Shown here piece by piece: positions 1-5,756 of a stretch of DNA of 16,170 nucleotides. Source of the stretch: JBDGPU01 sp042219525. Lineage in GTDB: Archaea; Halobacteriota; Halobacteria; Halobacteriales; Haloferacaceae. Positions within the stretch are counted from its first letter, which is position 1; every line of letters starts with the position of its first letter. The translations under genes were made by a program, and so were the position numbers. The DNA lies in the NCBI GenBank assembly GCA_042219525.1, contig JBDGPU010000106.1, positions 1 to 16,170 of the forward strand, given 5' to 3'. The notes under the pieces are model-generated. The model saw only the letters and a program-made list of their open reading frames with translations, did not search any database and was not told where the DNA came from.

Positions 1-341
1 CGGGTGGGACTGAAAGGGGCAGCCGCTGAGCGGGACGCCCTGCGACGCAAGCACCACAACCCGGCGAACGAGCGGAGCGAGTGAGCCGGGTGAGGAGCGC
101 AGCGAGCAGCGCGACCGGTCAGCGGCTGGGGCTTTCTGGGCATGCTGAGTGGTCTCAGCAGCTACGACTGCCGAACAAACCACGCAGAAGGGGACCGTTT
201 CAGCGGCTGAGGCATTCAAGGCATGCTGAGTGGTATCGCAAGCGACGACAACCGAGTAAACCACTCAGAAAGCGACTGCCTCAGCGGCTGGGGCTTTCTG
301 GGCATGCTGAGTGGTATTTGTAGCCACGATAACCGGTCTTG

Positions 342-349
342 CTTATAAG
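342..349 (+). promoter_or_regulatory. TATA box before the last unit of the left array
   Basis: CTTATAAG lies about 25 bp before the GGGCTTTC of the fourth unit, which is the usual spacing between an archaeal TATA box and its transcription start. The inverted array on the right has a TATA box at the equivalent place. A start near 370 is inferred. Confidence 0.5.
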
Positions 350-369
350 TGCGACCGTCTCAGCCGCTA

Positions 370-425
370 GGGCTTTCAAAACGTGCTGAGTGGTGTCGCT
401 AGCGACGACCACCGAGCAACCGAAG
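370..425 (+). ncRNA. Candidate small structured RNA (unit 4, left array)
   Basis: If transcription starts about 26 bp after the TATA box, the transcript begins GGGCTTTC. It then folds a long hairpin in which GTGGTGTCGC (390-399) pairs with GCGAC plus ACCAC (402-412), with a two-base loop and one bulged G. The inverted unit at 16008-16064 shares the same start, hairpin position and a closing ACCGAAG. No terminator was identified. It could instead be a DNA-level element such as a MITE. No known RNA family is recognised. Confidence 0.35.
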
Positions 426-550
426 TCGTGCGTGAGGCCACCATCCGATCCCCGAGCGAGCCCGGTCCAGGAGCGGCGAAATACGAAAGCAGCCGAGCGG
501 TCGTGTGACTCGCCGGTAAACGTAAACCCTGCCGTTCCGATGGGGTGGAT

Positions 551-850
551 ATGGCAGCGAAGCCGGAGTACCGCGACCGGCCGGAACCTCAGGTCGCGGT
601 GCTCGACGCGCTCGTCGACCGCGGGGAGGAGGGAATGACCGTGTTCGAACTGCGGGCAGCCGTCGACGCCGACATCGACAGCATCGAGGACGCCCTCTCG
701 TCGCTCAAGGACGACAGCCTGATCCGCGTCGAACAGACCGATAGCGACCTCCGGGTGTATCCCCACGACCGGGTCGTGCCCGAACCGGAACCGAACAACG
801 ACGTCGGCAATGGGTGGCTCGACGAGATCCGGCGTCGGTTCGGGCTCTGA
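551..850 (+). CDS. Small halobacterial winged-helix protein (probably DUF6432 family)
   Basis: This gene encodes a 99-residue acidic protein. Residues about 15-65 look like a winged-helix fold: an ALDALVDR helix, a GMTVFELRAAVDADIDSIEDAL helix-turn-helix, then a KDDSLIRVEQ / LRVYPHD beta wing. A proline-rich linker and an amphipathic C-terminal helix follow. I assign it from memory to the halobacterial family DUF6432; the function is unknown, and DNA binding is inferred from the fold only. The ATG at 551 is preferred. A GTG two codons earlier (545) is possible. It lies 79 bp upstream of the YgfZ-like gene on the same strand, so the two may be co-transcribed, and it lies about 125 bp downstream of the left repeat array, whose last TATA box points into it. 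Confidence 0.75.
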   Translation: MAAKPEYRDRPEPQVAVLDALVDRGEEGMTVFELRAAVDADIDSIEDALSSLKDDSLIRVEQTDSDLRVYPHDRVVPEPEPNNDVGNGWLDEIRRRFGL

Positions 851-928
851 CCGCCCCCCTGAATCGCCAAATCCACCCGCGCCGCCGGTTTCACGGTCCT
901 TTTGTCCCCGCCTCGCCTGGTAGTCCCT

Positions 929-2059
929 ATGACGCTGGTTACTGACGCCCACGAGGCTCACGGCGCGACCTTCCGTGACCGTGGCGGGCGCGAGGTCGTC
1001 GACTCCTACGGGCGCGCCGAGCGCGTCGGCAACGCCGTCCGAAAGGTCGTCGGCACGATCGAGATGGGCTACGGCATCCTCGCGGTGACGGGCGAGGACC
1101 GGGTCGAGTTCGTCGACAACGCCGTCTCCAACGCCGTCCCGGCCACCGACGGGCAGGGCGTGTACACGCTCCTGCTCGACGCGCAGGGCGGGATCGTGAC
1201 GGACATGTACGTCTACAACGCCGGCGAGCGCCTGCTCGTCTTCACGCCCCCGGAGCGCGTCCAGGCGCTCCTCGAGGAGTGGCAGGGGAAGGTGTTCATT
1301 CAGGACGTCGAGCTGCGCGACGCCTCCGAGGAGTTCGGCGTCTTCGGCGTCCACGGCCCCAACTCGACCGAGAAGATCGCCTCCGTGCTCAACGGCGCGG
1401 CCGCGCCCGAGGGCGACCTCTCGTTCGTCCGCGGCTCGATGGTCGACGCCGGCGTGACGGTCATCGCGACCGACAACCCGCTGGGCGAGGAGGGCTACGA
1501 GGTCGTCTGCGCGGCCGACGTCGCCGACGACGTCTTCGACACGCTCGTCAACCGCGGGCTCAACGCCGCGCCGTTCGGCTACCGGACGTGGGACGCACTC
1601 ACCGCCGAAGCCGGCACCCCGACCTTCGAGTACGAACTCGAGGGGCAGATTCCGAACGTGCTCGGGCTCCGGAACGCGCTCGACTTCGACAAGGGCTGTT
1701 ACGTCGGTCAGGAAGTCGTCTCCCGCGTCGAGAACCAGGGCCGACCGAGCCGGCGGCTCGTCGGTATCGACCTCGCTGGGATCGGCGACGGTGACGAGCC
1801 GGACCCCGAATCTGCTGCCGGCCTCCCCGAGACCGGCGCCGCCGTCTTCGACGGCGACGAGTCCGTCGGCGAGCTGACCCGCGTCGTCAACGCGCCGACG
1901 ATGGACCACCACATCGCGCTCGCGCTGGTCGACTACGACCTCGACACCGAAGCCCTCCAGGTGCGTGTCAACGGCGACGACGAGCCCGCGACACTGGTCG
2001 ACCTCCCGTTCGTCGAGGGGAGCGCGACCTCGGCGCGGCTGCCGACCTACGAGTCGTAA
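929..2059 (+). CDS. YgfZ/GcvT-like folate-binding protein (COG0354 type)
   Basis: The 376-residue protein belongs to the aminomethyltransferase (GcvT) superfamily. It has the YgfZ/IBA57 signature K-G-C-Y-V-G-Q-E at residues 255-262, with the conserved cysteine at 257. That motif separates Fe-S-cluster maintenance proteins from true glycine-cleavage T protein. Known members use tetrahydrofolate to help repair or assemble certain Fe-S enzymes. The N-terminal region (about 35-170) carries the folate-binding half, and the barrel-like C-terminal domain covers about 275-370. The ATG at 929 is chosen over an in-frame TTG at 902, because a T-rich TATA-like stretch near 897-904 puts a leaderless start about here. 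It converges with the geranylgeranyl reductase gene 33 bp away. It may be annotated simply as an aminomethyltransferase. Confidence 0.85.
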   Translation: MTLVTDAHEAHGATFRDRGGREVVDSYGRAERVGNAVRKVVGTIEMGYGILAVTGEDRVEFVDNAVSNAVPATDGQGVYTLLLDAQGGIVTDMYVYNAGERLLVFTPPERVQALLEEWQGKVFIQDVELRDASEEFGVFGVHGPNSTEKIASVLNGAAAPEGDLSFVRGSMVDAGVTVIATDNPLGEEGYEVVCAADVADDVFDTLVNRGLNAAPFGYRTWDALTAEAGTPTFEYELEGQIPNVLGLRNALDFDKGCYVGQEVVSRVENQGRPSRRLVGIDLAGIGDGDEPDPESAAGLPETGAAVFDGDESVGELTRVVNAPTMDHHIALALVDYDLDTEALQVRVNGDDEPATLVDLPFVEGSATSARLPTYES

Positions 2060-2068
2060 TTCCGGACT

Positions 2069-2088
2069 GCGGTCGACCGCTCTTTTTC
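2069..2088 (+). terminator. Palindrome plus T-tract terminator between convergent genes
   Basis: GCGGTCGACCGC at 2069-2080 is a perfect 12-bp palindrome followed directly by TCTTTTTC. It lies in the 33-bp gap between two converging stop codons (2059 and 2093). The T-tract suits termination of the left-hand (+) gene; archaeal termination relies mainly on such T-tracts. Confidence 0.6.
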
Positions 2089-2092
2089 AGCG

Positions 2093-3184
2093 CTACGAGA
2101 ACAGCCGCCGGAGGTGCTCCCGCGAGAAGAAGCTGCTCGGGCGGTCCATGTGGACGCCGATCTCGCCCGAGAGCGCCCGGAGGCCGACGCGCTGGACCGG
2201 TTCCGGCAACGAGTAGCACTTCCGGATGAGCTTGCCGAGCCGGATCTCCGTCGATAGCTCGTCGCGCCAGCCCGACTCGTACTCAGCGAGCGTCGAGGGG
2301 TCCGCGGGGTCGATCACGTCCGCCGCGATGTCGGCTGCGGTCATGCTGTAGAGGATGCCGCCGCCGGTGAACGGCTTCGTCTGGGCTGCTGCGTCGCCGA
2401 TGAGGAAGACGCGGTCCGAGGTGACCGAATCCGCGGGGCCGATCGGGATCGCGCCCGAACAGAAGTGGTCGGTTTCGATGTCGTAGGCCTCGGTGAGCGC
2501 GTCGAACAGCTCGTTTACCTCGATGCCCGGCGGCGCGGCGAGCCCGTACTCGACGCCCGCGTCGCCGCGGGGGATTCGCCAGGCGAAAAAGGTCGGGGCG
2601 GTGAGGTGGACGTCGACGAAGTCGCCCGCGTCGGCTTCCTCGTCGAACGCGAGGACGCCGTGGAGTTTCTCCTCCGGTTCGGGAAGCCCGACCTCACGCC
2701 GGACTCGGGAGACCGCGCCATCGCAGCCGGCGACCATTCGCGCCTCGAACGTCTCGGTGCCGCCGCCGACGCGGTCCGCGAGGCTGGCCTCGACGACGAC
2801 GCGGTCCTCCTGTTCGGTGACGGACGTGACGGTGTGCCCGTCTCGCACGTCGGCGCCGGCGTCGCGGGCGCAGTCGGCGAGGGTCCGGTCGAGGCCGACG
2901 CGGTCGATGACGTTCGAGATCTCCTCGTCGCGGTAGAAGGGGTACGAGCGCGAGCCGGGGCCGCCGACGTGGAAGTTCGCGCCGTAGACGCGGTTCTGGA
3001 ACAGGTCGGCCTTGGCGTCGTCCGGGACGTAGTCCCAGATGTCAGTCGACACGTGTCCGGAGCAGGCCAGCGGCGTGCCGACCTCGCCCTTCTCCAGCGC
3101 GAGGACGTCATAGCCGGCCTCGGACGCACGCCGCGCGAACCGCGCGCCCGGCGGGCCGACGCCAACCACGACGAAATCGTACAT
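2093..3184 (-). CDS. Geranylgeranyl reductase family flavoprotein
   Basis: The 363-residue FAD-dependent oxidoreductase belongs to the family that saturates isoprenoid double bonds in archaeal membrane lipids or quinones. An N-terminal dinucleotide-binding motif G-V-G-P-P-G spans residues 8-13. The conserved cysteine motif A-C-S-G follows at 40-43. The family motif F-F-A-W-R-I-P lies at 199-205, and the second FAD motif G-D-A-A with F-T-G-G-G at 263-276. The ATG at 3184 is chosen because it puts the Rossmann strand MYDFVVVG at the N terminus; an upstream in-frame ATG at 3229 would add 15 residues unlike the family. Halobacteria carry several paralogues, so the exact substrate (archaeol precursor, menaquinone tail or other polyprenyl) cannot be assigned. 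It is a single gene, with the long repeat-rich intergenic region upstream. Confidence 0.85.
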   Translation of the reverse strand: MYDFVVVGVGPPGARFARRASEAGYDVLALEKGEVGTPLACSGHVSTDIWDYVPDDAKADLFQNRVYGANFHVGGPGSRSYPFYRDEEISNVIDRVGLDRTLADCARDAGADVRDGHTVTSVTEQEDRVVVEASLADRVGGGTETFEARMVAGCDGAVSRVRREVGLPEPEEKLHGVLAFDEEADAGDFVDVHLTAPTFFAWRIPRGDAGVEYGLAAPPGIEVNELFDALTEAYDIETDHFCSGAIPIGPADSVTSDRVFLIGDAAAQTKPFTGGGILYSMTAADIAADVIDPADPSTLAEYESGWRDELSTEIRLGKLIRKCYSLPEPVQRVGLRALSGEIGVHMDRPSSFFSREHLRRLFS

Positions 3185-3349
3185 GTTCGCGAAGAGATGC
3201 CCGTGCCTGAAATGGCTTTCTCGTCGCAACCGACTTTCCAGCCACTCAGCCGACCTGGGCGCGTTCCGACGAATTTCGGCAGCGCGCGAGCAACGCGCGA
3301 GCGGCAGTGCTGTTGCGGTCGCCGTTGCTGTTGGTGTCGCGGTCCTGGC

Positions 3350-3362
3350 GGACTGAAAGGGC
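3350..3362 (+). repeat. Leader motif GGACTGAAAGGG shared with the left array
   Basis: GGACTGAAAGGG occurs here and at 7-18, each time 110-155 bp upstream of the first unit of an ~81-bp array and in the same orientation. This suggests a common leader. Upstream of it (3240-3350) I see only GC-rich sequence without a gene. Confidence 0.4.
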
Positions 3363-3403
3363 GAGTGCCGGTCGCGCCGGAGGGGAGTCGCTGAATCGAC
3401 CCC

Positions 3404-3495
3404 TATCCGCGCGGGCTGTGCGGAGAGCGCGGATATGTCGTTTCGCGAGAAATCGAAGATTTCTCGGAGCCCGAAAATCTCCGATTTTCGGGACA
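3404..3495 (+). repeat. Cluster of three perfect hairpins
   Basis: Hairpin 1 pairs TATCCGCGC (3404-3412) with GCGCGGATA (3427-3435). Hairpin 2 pairs CGAGAAATC (3446-3454) with GATTTCTCG (3458-3466) around a GAA loop. Hairpin 3 pairs CCCGAAAATC (3470-3479) with GATTTTCGGG (3483-3492) around a TCC loop. TGTC (3436-3439) and GACA (3492-3495) bracket hairpins 2 and 3. There is no long T-tract, so simple termination is unlikely. The set looks like a structured RNA or the folded end of a mobile repetitive element. Confidence 0.7.
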
Positions 3496-3562
3496 GCGAC
3501 CGCGAGCGGCCGAGGGCTTTCGAGGTGTCTGCGTTGCTGTCAAGTGTAGCAGCGTCCGTTTC

Positions 3563-3570
3563 TTTATATA
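3563..3570 (+). promoter_or_regulatory. TATA box before second middle-array unit
   Basis: TTTATATA is centred about 28 bp before the GGG of the second unit (3595). A second candidate, TTTATA at 3574-3579, is closer. Another strong box, TTTATAAA, occurs at 3655-3662 before the third unit. AT-rich boxes stand out here against GC-rich surroundings. Confidence 0.45.
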
Positions 3571-3593
3571 CAGTTTATAGGTGAGAGCGGCCG

Positions 3594-3640
3594 AGGGCTT
3601 TCTGGACGTTTGCGTTGCTGACAAGAGCAGCAGCGTCTGC
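3594..3640 (+). ncRNA. Candidate small structured RNA (middle array)
   Basis: The predicted transcript begins at AGGGCTTTCTGG and continues into the 8-bp hairpin at 3613-3635 with a seven-base loop. It rests on the same promoter-core-hairpin layout as the outer arrays. The 3' end is a guess. No known family is recognised. Confidence 0.3.
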
Positions 3641-3774
3641 ACCTGCGAATCCGATTTATAAATAAGAGCGGTCGAGAGGCGCTCATCCGCCCGTGTCAGG
3701 ATTCAACCTTCAAACGCACAATCGAACCTCGAATAGCGGAAACCTTCATACTCCGAGCCACCCCACGTCAACGT

Positions 3775-4197
3775 ATGCCCGAAGACTGTGTGTTCTGCGC
3801 CATCGTCGACGGCGACATCCCCTCGCGAACCGTCCACGAAACCGACGACGTGCTCGCGTTCCTCGACGCGAACCCGCTCGCGCCGGGGCACACGCTCGTC
3901 ATCCCGAAGGAGCATCACCAGCACGTCGGGGACCTGCCCGCGGAGCTCTCGCGCGCCGTGTTCGACGCCGTCACCGAACTCACGCCGCGCGTCCAGGAGG
4001 CAGTCGAGTGCGACGCCGCCAACGTCGGGATCAACGACGGCGAAGCTGCCGGGCAGGAAGTGCCGCACATGCACGCCCACATCATCCCGCGCTCCGCGGA
4101 CGACGGCGGGGATCCGATCCACGCCGTCGCCGGCTTCCGACCGGACCTCACCGACGAGGAACTCGACGAGATCGCGGCGGACGTGCGGAACGCCTGA
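3775..4197 (+). CDS. HIT family protein (histidine-triad nucleotide hydrolase)
   Basis: The 140-residue protein is of the Hint/HIT type. The histidine triad H-M-H-A-H-I-I-P lies at residues 98-105, with the nucleophilic histidine expected at 100. An N-terminal C-V-F-C (5-8), together with a later histidine, probably binds zinc as in Hint-type members. The LAFLDANPLAPGHTLVIPKEH stretch (about 28-47) is the classic HIT core. Members hydrolyse nucleoside phosphoramidates or dinucleotides (Hint, Ap4A hydrolase); the substrate cannot be fixed here. The ATG at 3775 fits the family N terminus, and a weak TATA-like CTTCATA near 3744-3750 would give a nearly leaderless transcript. The third unit of the middle repeat array ends about 95 bp upstream. 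The next gene starts 57 bp after it on the same strand. Confidence 0.9.
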   Translation: MPEDCVFCAIVDGDIPSRTVHETDDVLAFLDANPLAPGHTLVIPKEHHQHVGDLPAELSRAVFDAVTELTPRVQEAVECDAANVGINDGEAAGQEVPHMHAHIIPRSADDGGDPIHAVAGFRPDLTDEELDEIAADVRNA

Positions 4198-4254
4198 TTC
4201 GAATCTCTGTTTTCACGCAAAGAATTAAGCCAGATAGTGGCTGAAACGATCCCT

Positions 4255-5022
4255 ATGTCAGCGACGACGCTGGCGCTCGTCGGGGCGACCGGCGGCGCCG
4301 GCACGACGCGGACCGCGGTGGAACTGGCGGCGATGGGCGCTCGCGACGGACGAACCGTCGCCGTCGTCGACGCGGCCTACTCGACGCAGGGGCTCTCCGA
4401 GTACGTGAGCGACCGGATCACGACGGACGTCACCGGACTCGTCACCGACGAACCCGACGAGCCGCTCGCGAGCGCGACCCACGAGGTCGGCGACGCGCTT
4501 CCGGGGACCGTCGCGCTCGTCCCGGCCCGGGCCCCCTTCGAGCGCCTCGCACGAGCCAAGACCGCGGAAGCGGCCCGCGTCCTCGGCGACCGGATCGAGG
4601 AGGCAGCAACGGCCTACGACCACGTCGTCGTCGACACGCCGCCCGTCGCCTCGAACCAGGCCGTCGCCGCCGTGATGGAAACCGATCGCGTGGCCGCCGT
4701 GTTACCCGCGAGTCGTCACGGTCGGGACGCGCTCCAGCGGCTCCGCGGGCGCATCGAGGACGTCGGCGGCGACCTGCACCTGTCGCTCGCGACGGGCGGG
4801 GACGTCCCACCCGCCGACGTCGCACTGCCCGAACCCGCCGGCGACGTCGCGGGCGCGCCGGAAGCCGGGGCTGGCGACGGGCCATACGCCGAAGCGGTCG
4901 GACGCGCGTTCGAGGGTGCGTTCAGGACGGACCTCGACGTGGAGTTCGGTGAGGACGGCGTGCTTGGACAGGTGAAAACGGCAACCGAGCAGGCGACCGA
5001 GCGGATCGGCGGACGGGACTGA
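4255..5022 (+). CDS. ParA/MinD-like protein with degenerate P-loop
   Basis: The 255-residue protein has the SIMIBI/ParA fold pattern: a deviant Walker A at 10-19, a VAVVDA strand at 35-40, and a Walker B-like Y-D-H-V-V-V-D-T-P-P at 121-130. In the Walker A region the sequence is G-A-T-G-G-A-G-T-T-R, where active relatives have K-G-G-x-G-K-T-T. Both signature lysines are replaced by threonine (T12, T17). ATP hydrolysis is therefore doubtful, although nucleotide binding or a regulatory role remains possible. The C-terminal part is less conserved-looking and acidic. The ATG at 4255 is preferred over a GTG at 4237; GAATTAAG near 4221-4228 gives a TATA-to-start distance of about 26 bp, typical of a leaderless mRNA. 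It faces the HTH gene tail to tail, and a paralogue with an intact P-loop lies at 6682-7332. Confidence 0.75.
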   Translation: MSATTLALVGATGGAGTTRTAVELAAMGARDGRTVAVVDAAYSTQGLSEYVSDRITTDVTGLVTDEPDEPLASATHEVGDALPGTVALVPARAPFERLARAKTAEAARVLGDRIEEAATAYDHVVVDTPPVASNQAVAAVMETDRVAAVLPASRHGRDALQRLRGRIEDVGGDLHLSLATGGDVPPADVALPEPAGDVAGAPEAGAGDGPYAEAVGRAFEGAFRTDLDVEFGEDGVLGQVKTATEQATERIGGRD

Positions 5023-5079
5023 GAAGCAGGGGCGTCCAGTACCGGGGTTCATTCACCACCACGAGCAGCCGCCGGCAAC

Positions 5080-5586
5080 TCACCGCAGGCCGTCCGGCGT
5101 CTCCAGCGACCCTGCGAGCCCGTCGTCGAGCGCCGCGTGCGACCCGGAGCCGCCGGGAGCGACGGCGTCGGCGACCTCCGGGATCGGATCGTGTGTCTCG
5201 ACGTAGGTCGCGAGCGCGAAATCGGCCTCGTCGCCGCCGGCAAGTGCGACCGCCTCGCTGCGCGCGAGCCGTCCATCGAGCCAGTCGCGGACGACCTCGC
5301 GGCGGGACCGCGCCAGCGGACACACTCCGTCGACGCCGCAGCGATGGAGCGCCTTCGCGGCCGTGATCGGCGCGACGTTCGTCTCCCGTGCGGCGTCGCC
5401 GACGCTGGTGCCGGCCCGGTACGCATCGACCAGCGTCGCGGTCGCGGCCGGCGTGCAGGGAAGCTCGTCGGCGTGCTCGGCGAGCCGGTCGCGGAGGTCC
5501 ACGTCGGTGTCGTCGACGACGGCCGCGCCGCGGTCACGCTGCTCCGTCGTCACCTCCAATCCGGCGGCGATGTCCGAGAGCGTCAC
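5080..5586 (-). CDS. Halobacterial helix-turn-helix protein (perhaps DUF7858)
   Basis: The 168-residue acidic protein has a resolvase/Xre-like helix-turn-helix at about residues 50-83 (VDAYRAGTSVGDAARETNV, then ITAAKALHRCG). A short MTLSDIAAGLEVTTEQRDRG start and a helical C-terminal half flank it. I do not recognise a characterised homologue; DUF7858 is a tentative name from memory. The start codon at 5586 lies about 26 bp downstream of a TTTAAG box, so a leaderless transcript is likely. It is divergent from the TFB gene, and the 170-bp space between them carries two clear inverted repeats. A role as local regulator, possibly of the TFB gene and itself, is inferred from position only. It converges on the degenerate ParA-like gene with a 57-bp gap. 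Confidence 0.7.
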   Translation of the reverse strand: MTLSDIAAGLEVTTEQRDRGAAVVDDTDVDLRDRLAEHADELPCTPAATATLVDAYRAGTSVGDAARETNVAPITAAKALHRCGVDGVCPLARSRREVVRDWLDGRLARSEAVALAGGDEADFALATYVETHDPIPEVADAVAPGGSGSHAALDDGLAGSLETPDGLR

Positions 5587-5608
5587 ACTCCACCTGGCGC
5601 GGCTTTCT

Positions 5609-5616
5609 ACTTAAAT
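5609..5616 (-). promoter_or_regulatory. TATA box of the HTH gene
   Basis: On the minus strand this reads AATTTAAG, centred about 26 bp before the start codon at 5586. It predicts a leaderless transcript. Confidence 0.55.
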
Positions 5617-5656
5617 TATTTGCACGAAATAAGCTCCAGAAACTGCACGCCGGCGA

Positions 5657-5679
5657 AACCTACCGGTCATCGGTAGGTT
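5657..5679. promoter_or_regulatory. Operator-like perfect inverted repeat
   Basis: AACCTACCG (5657-5665) and CGGTAGGTT (5671-5679) form a perfect 9-bp inverted repeat with a five-base spacer. It sits about 40-45 bp upstream of both divergent TATA boxes, a usual site for a dimeric regulator. No terminator-like T-tract adjoins it. The binding protein is unknown; the adjacent HTH protein is a natural candidate. Confidence 0.55.
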
Positions 5680-5710
5680 CCAGCTCGCGGATCGGCCGGG
5701 CGACCCCCGA

Positions 5711-5744
5711 TTCGACCCGTCTTTAAGTAAGGAATCGGGTCGAA
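5711..5744 (+). promoter_or_regulatory. TFB promoter: TATA box inside an inverted repeat
   Basis: TTTAAG (5722-5727) is flanked by TTCGACCCG (5711-5719) and CGGGTCGAA (5736-5744), a perfect 9-bp inverted repeat. An offset repeat, CCCGATTC (5706-5713) with GAATCGGG (5732-5739), overlaps it. A start near 5751 is expected. A protein bound to both arms would cover the TATA box, so repression, possibly autoregulation, is plausible. Confidence 0.6.
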
Positions 5745-5756
5745 GCTTTGCATGTG

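Larger units (their letters stand above)
101..425 (+). repeat. Tandem array of four ~80-bp structured units (left array)
   Basis: Four copies of a 34-bp core begin at 120, 201, 282 and 361, so the spacings are 81, 81 and 79 bp. The core reads CAGCGGCTGGGGCTTTCTGG followed by GCATGCTGAGTGGT. Copies 1 and 3 are identical over the core; copies 2 and 4 carry substitutions. Each core is preceded by a GACC- or GACTG-type block and followed by a hairpin-forming stretch. In copy 2 the CTGAGTGGT at 226-234 pairs perfectly with ACCACTCAG at 260-268. Only the last copy has a clear TATA box, near 343. No convincing protein is encoded: a frame stays open from 81 to 323 only because 81 is a multiple of three, and its product is basic, unlike the acidic proteins around it. 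The same unit recurs inverted at 16008-16170 and in diverged form at 3504-3680. The 1-100 stretch before it holds no gene I can support. Confidence 0.85.
3504..3680 (+). repeat. Middle array: three diverged units with 81-bp spacing
   Basis: GAGCGGCCGAGGGCTTTC starts at 3504 and again at 3585, and a decayed copy (GAGCGGTCGAGAGGC) starts at 3666. Both spacings are exactly 81 bp. After the core the first two units each form a hairpin: CGTTGCT (3532-3538) with AGCAGCG (3548-3554), and CGTTGCTG (3613-3620) with CAGCAGCG (3628-3635), each with one G-U pair if transcribed. The GGGCTTTC core, the hairpin after it and the spacing match the arrays at the window ends, although the hairpin sequence is unrelated. 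Everything from 3185 to 3774 lacks a supportable protein gene. Confidence 0.75.

Noticed and set aside
81..323. Protein-coding frame through the left array
   Set aside because: It is open only because the repeat period is a multiple of three. The product is Arg-rich and repetitive, unlike halobacterial proteins, and the unit is also present where no frame is open.
101..425. CRISPR array
   Set aside because: Whole 80-bp units are similar; there are no unique 30-40 bp spacers between identical short repeats and no cas genes. The GTGGGACTGAAAG at the start resembles the tail of a CRISPR repeat but occurs only once in this form.
281..1912. Long antisense open frame opposite the small winged-helix and YgfZ-like genes
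   Set aside because: It is a mirror of high-GC codon use in the genes on the other strand. It has no family features and crosses repeat units and intergenic DNA.
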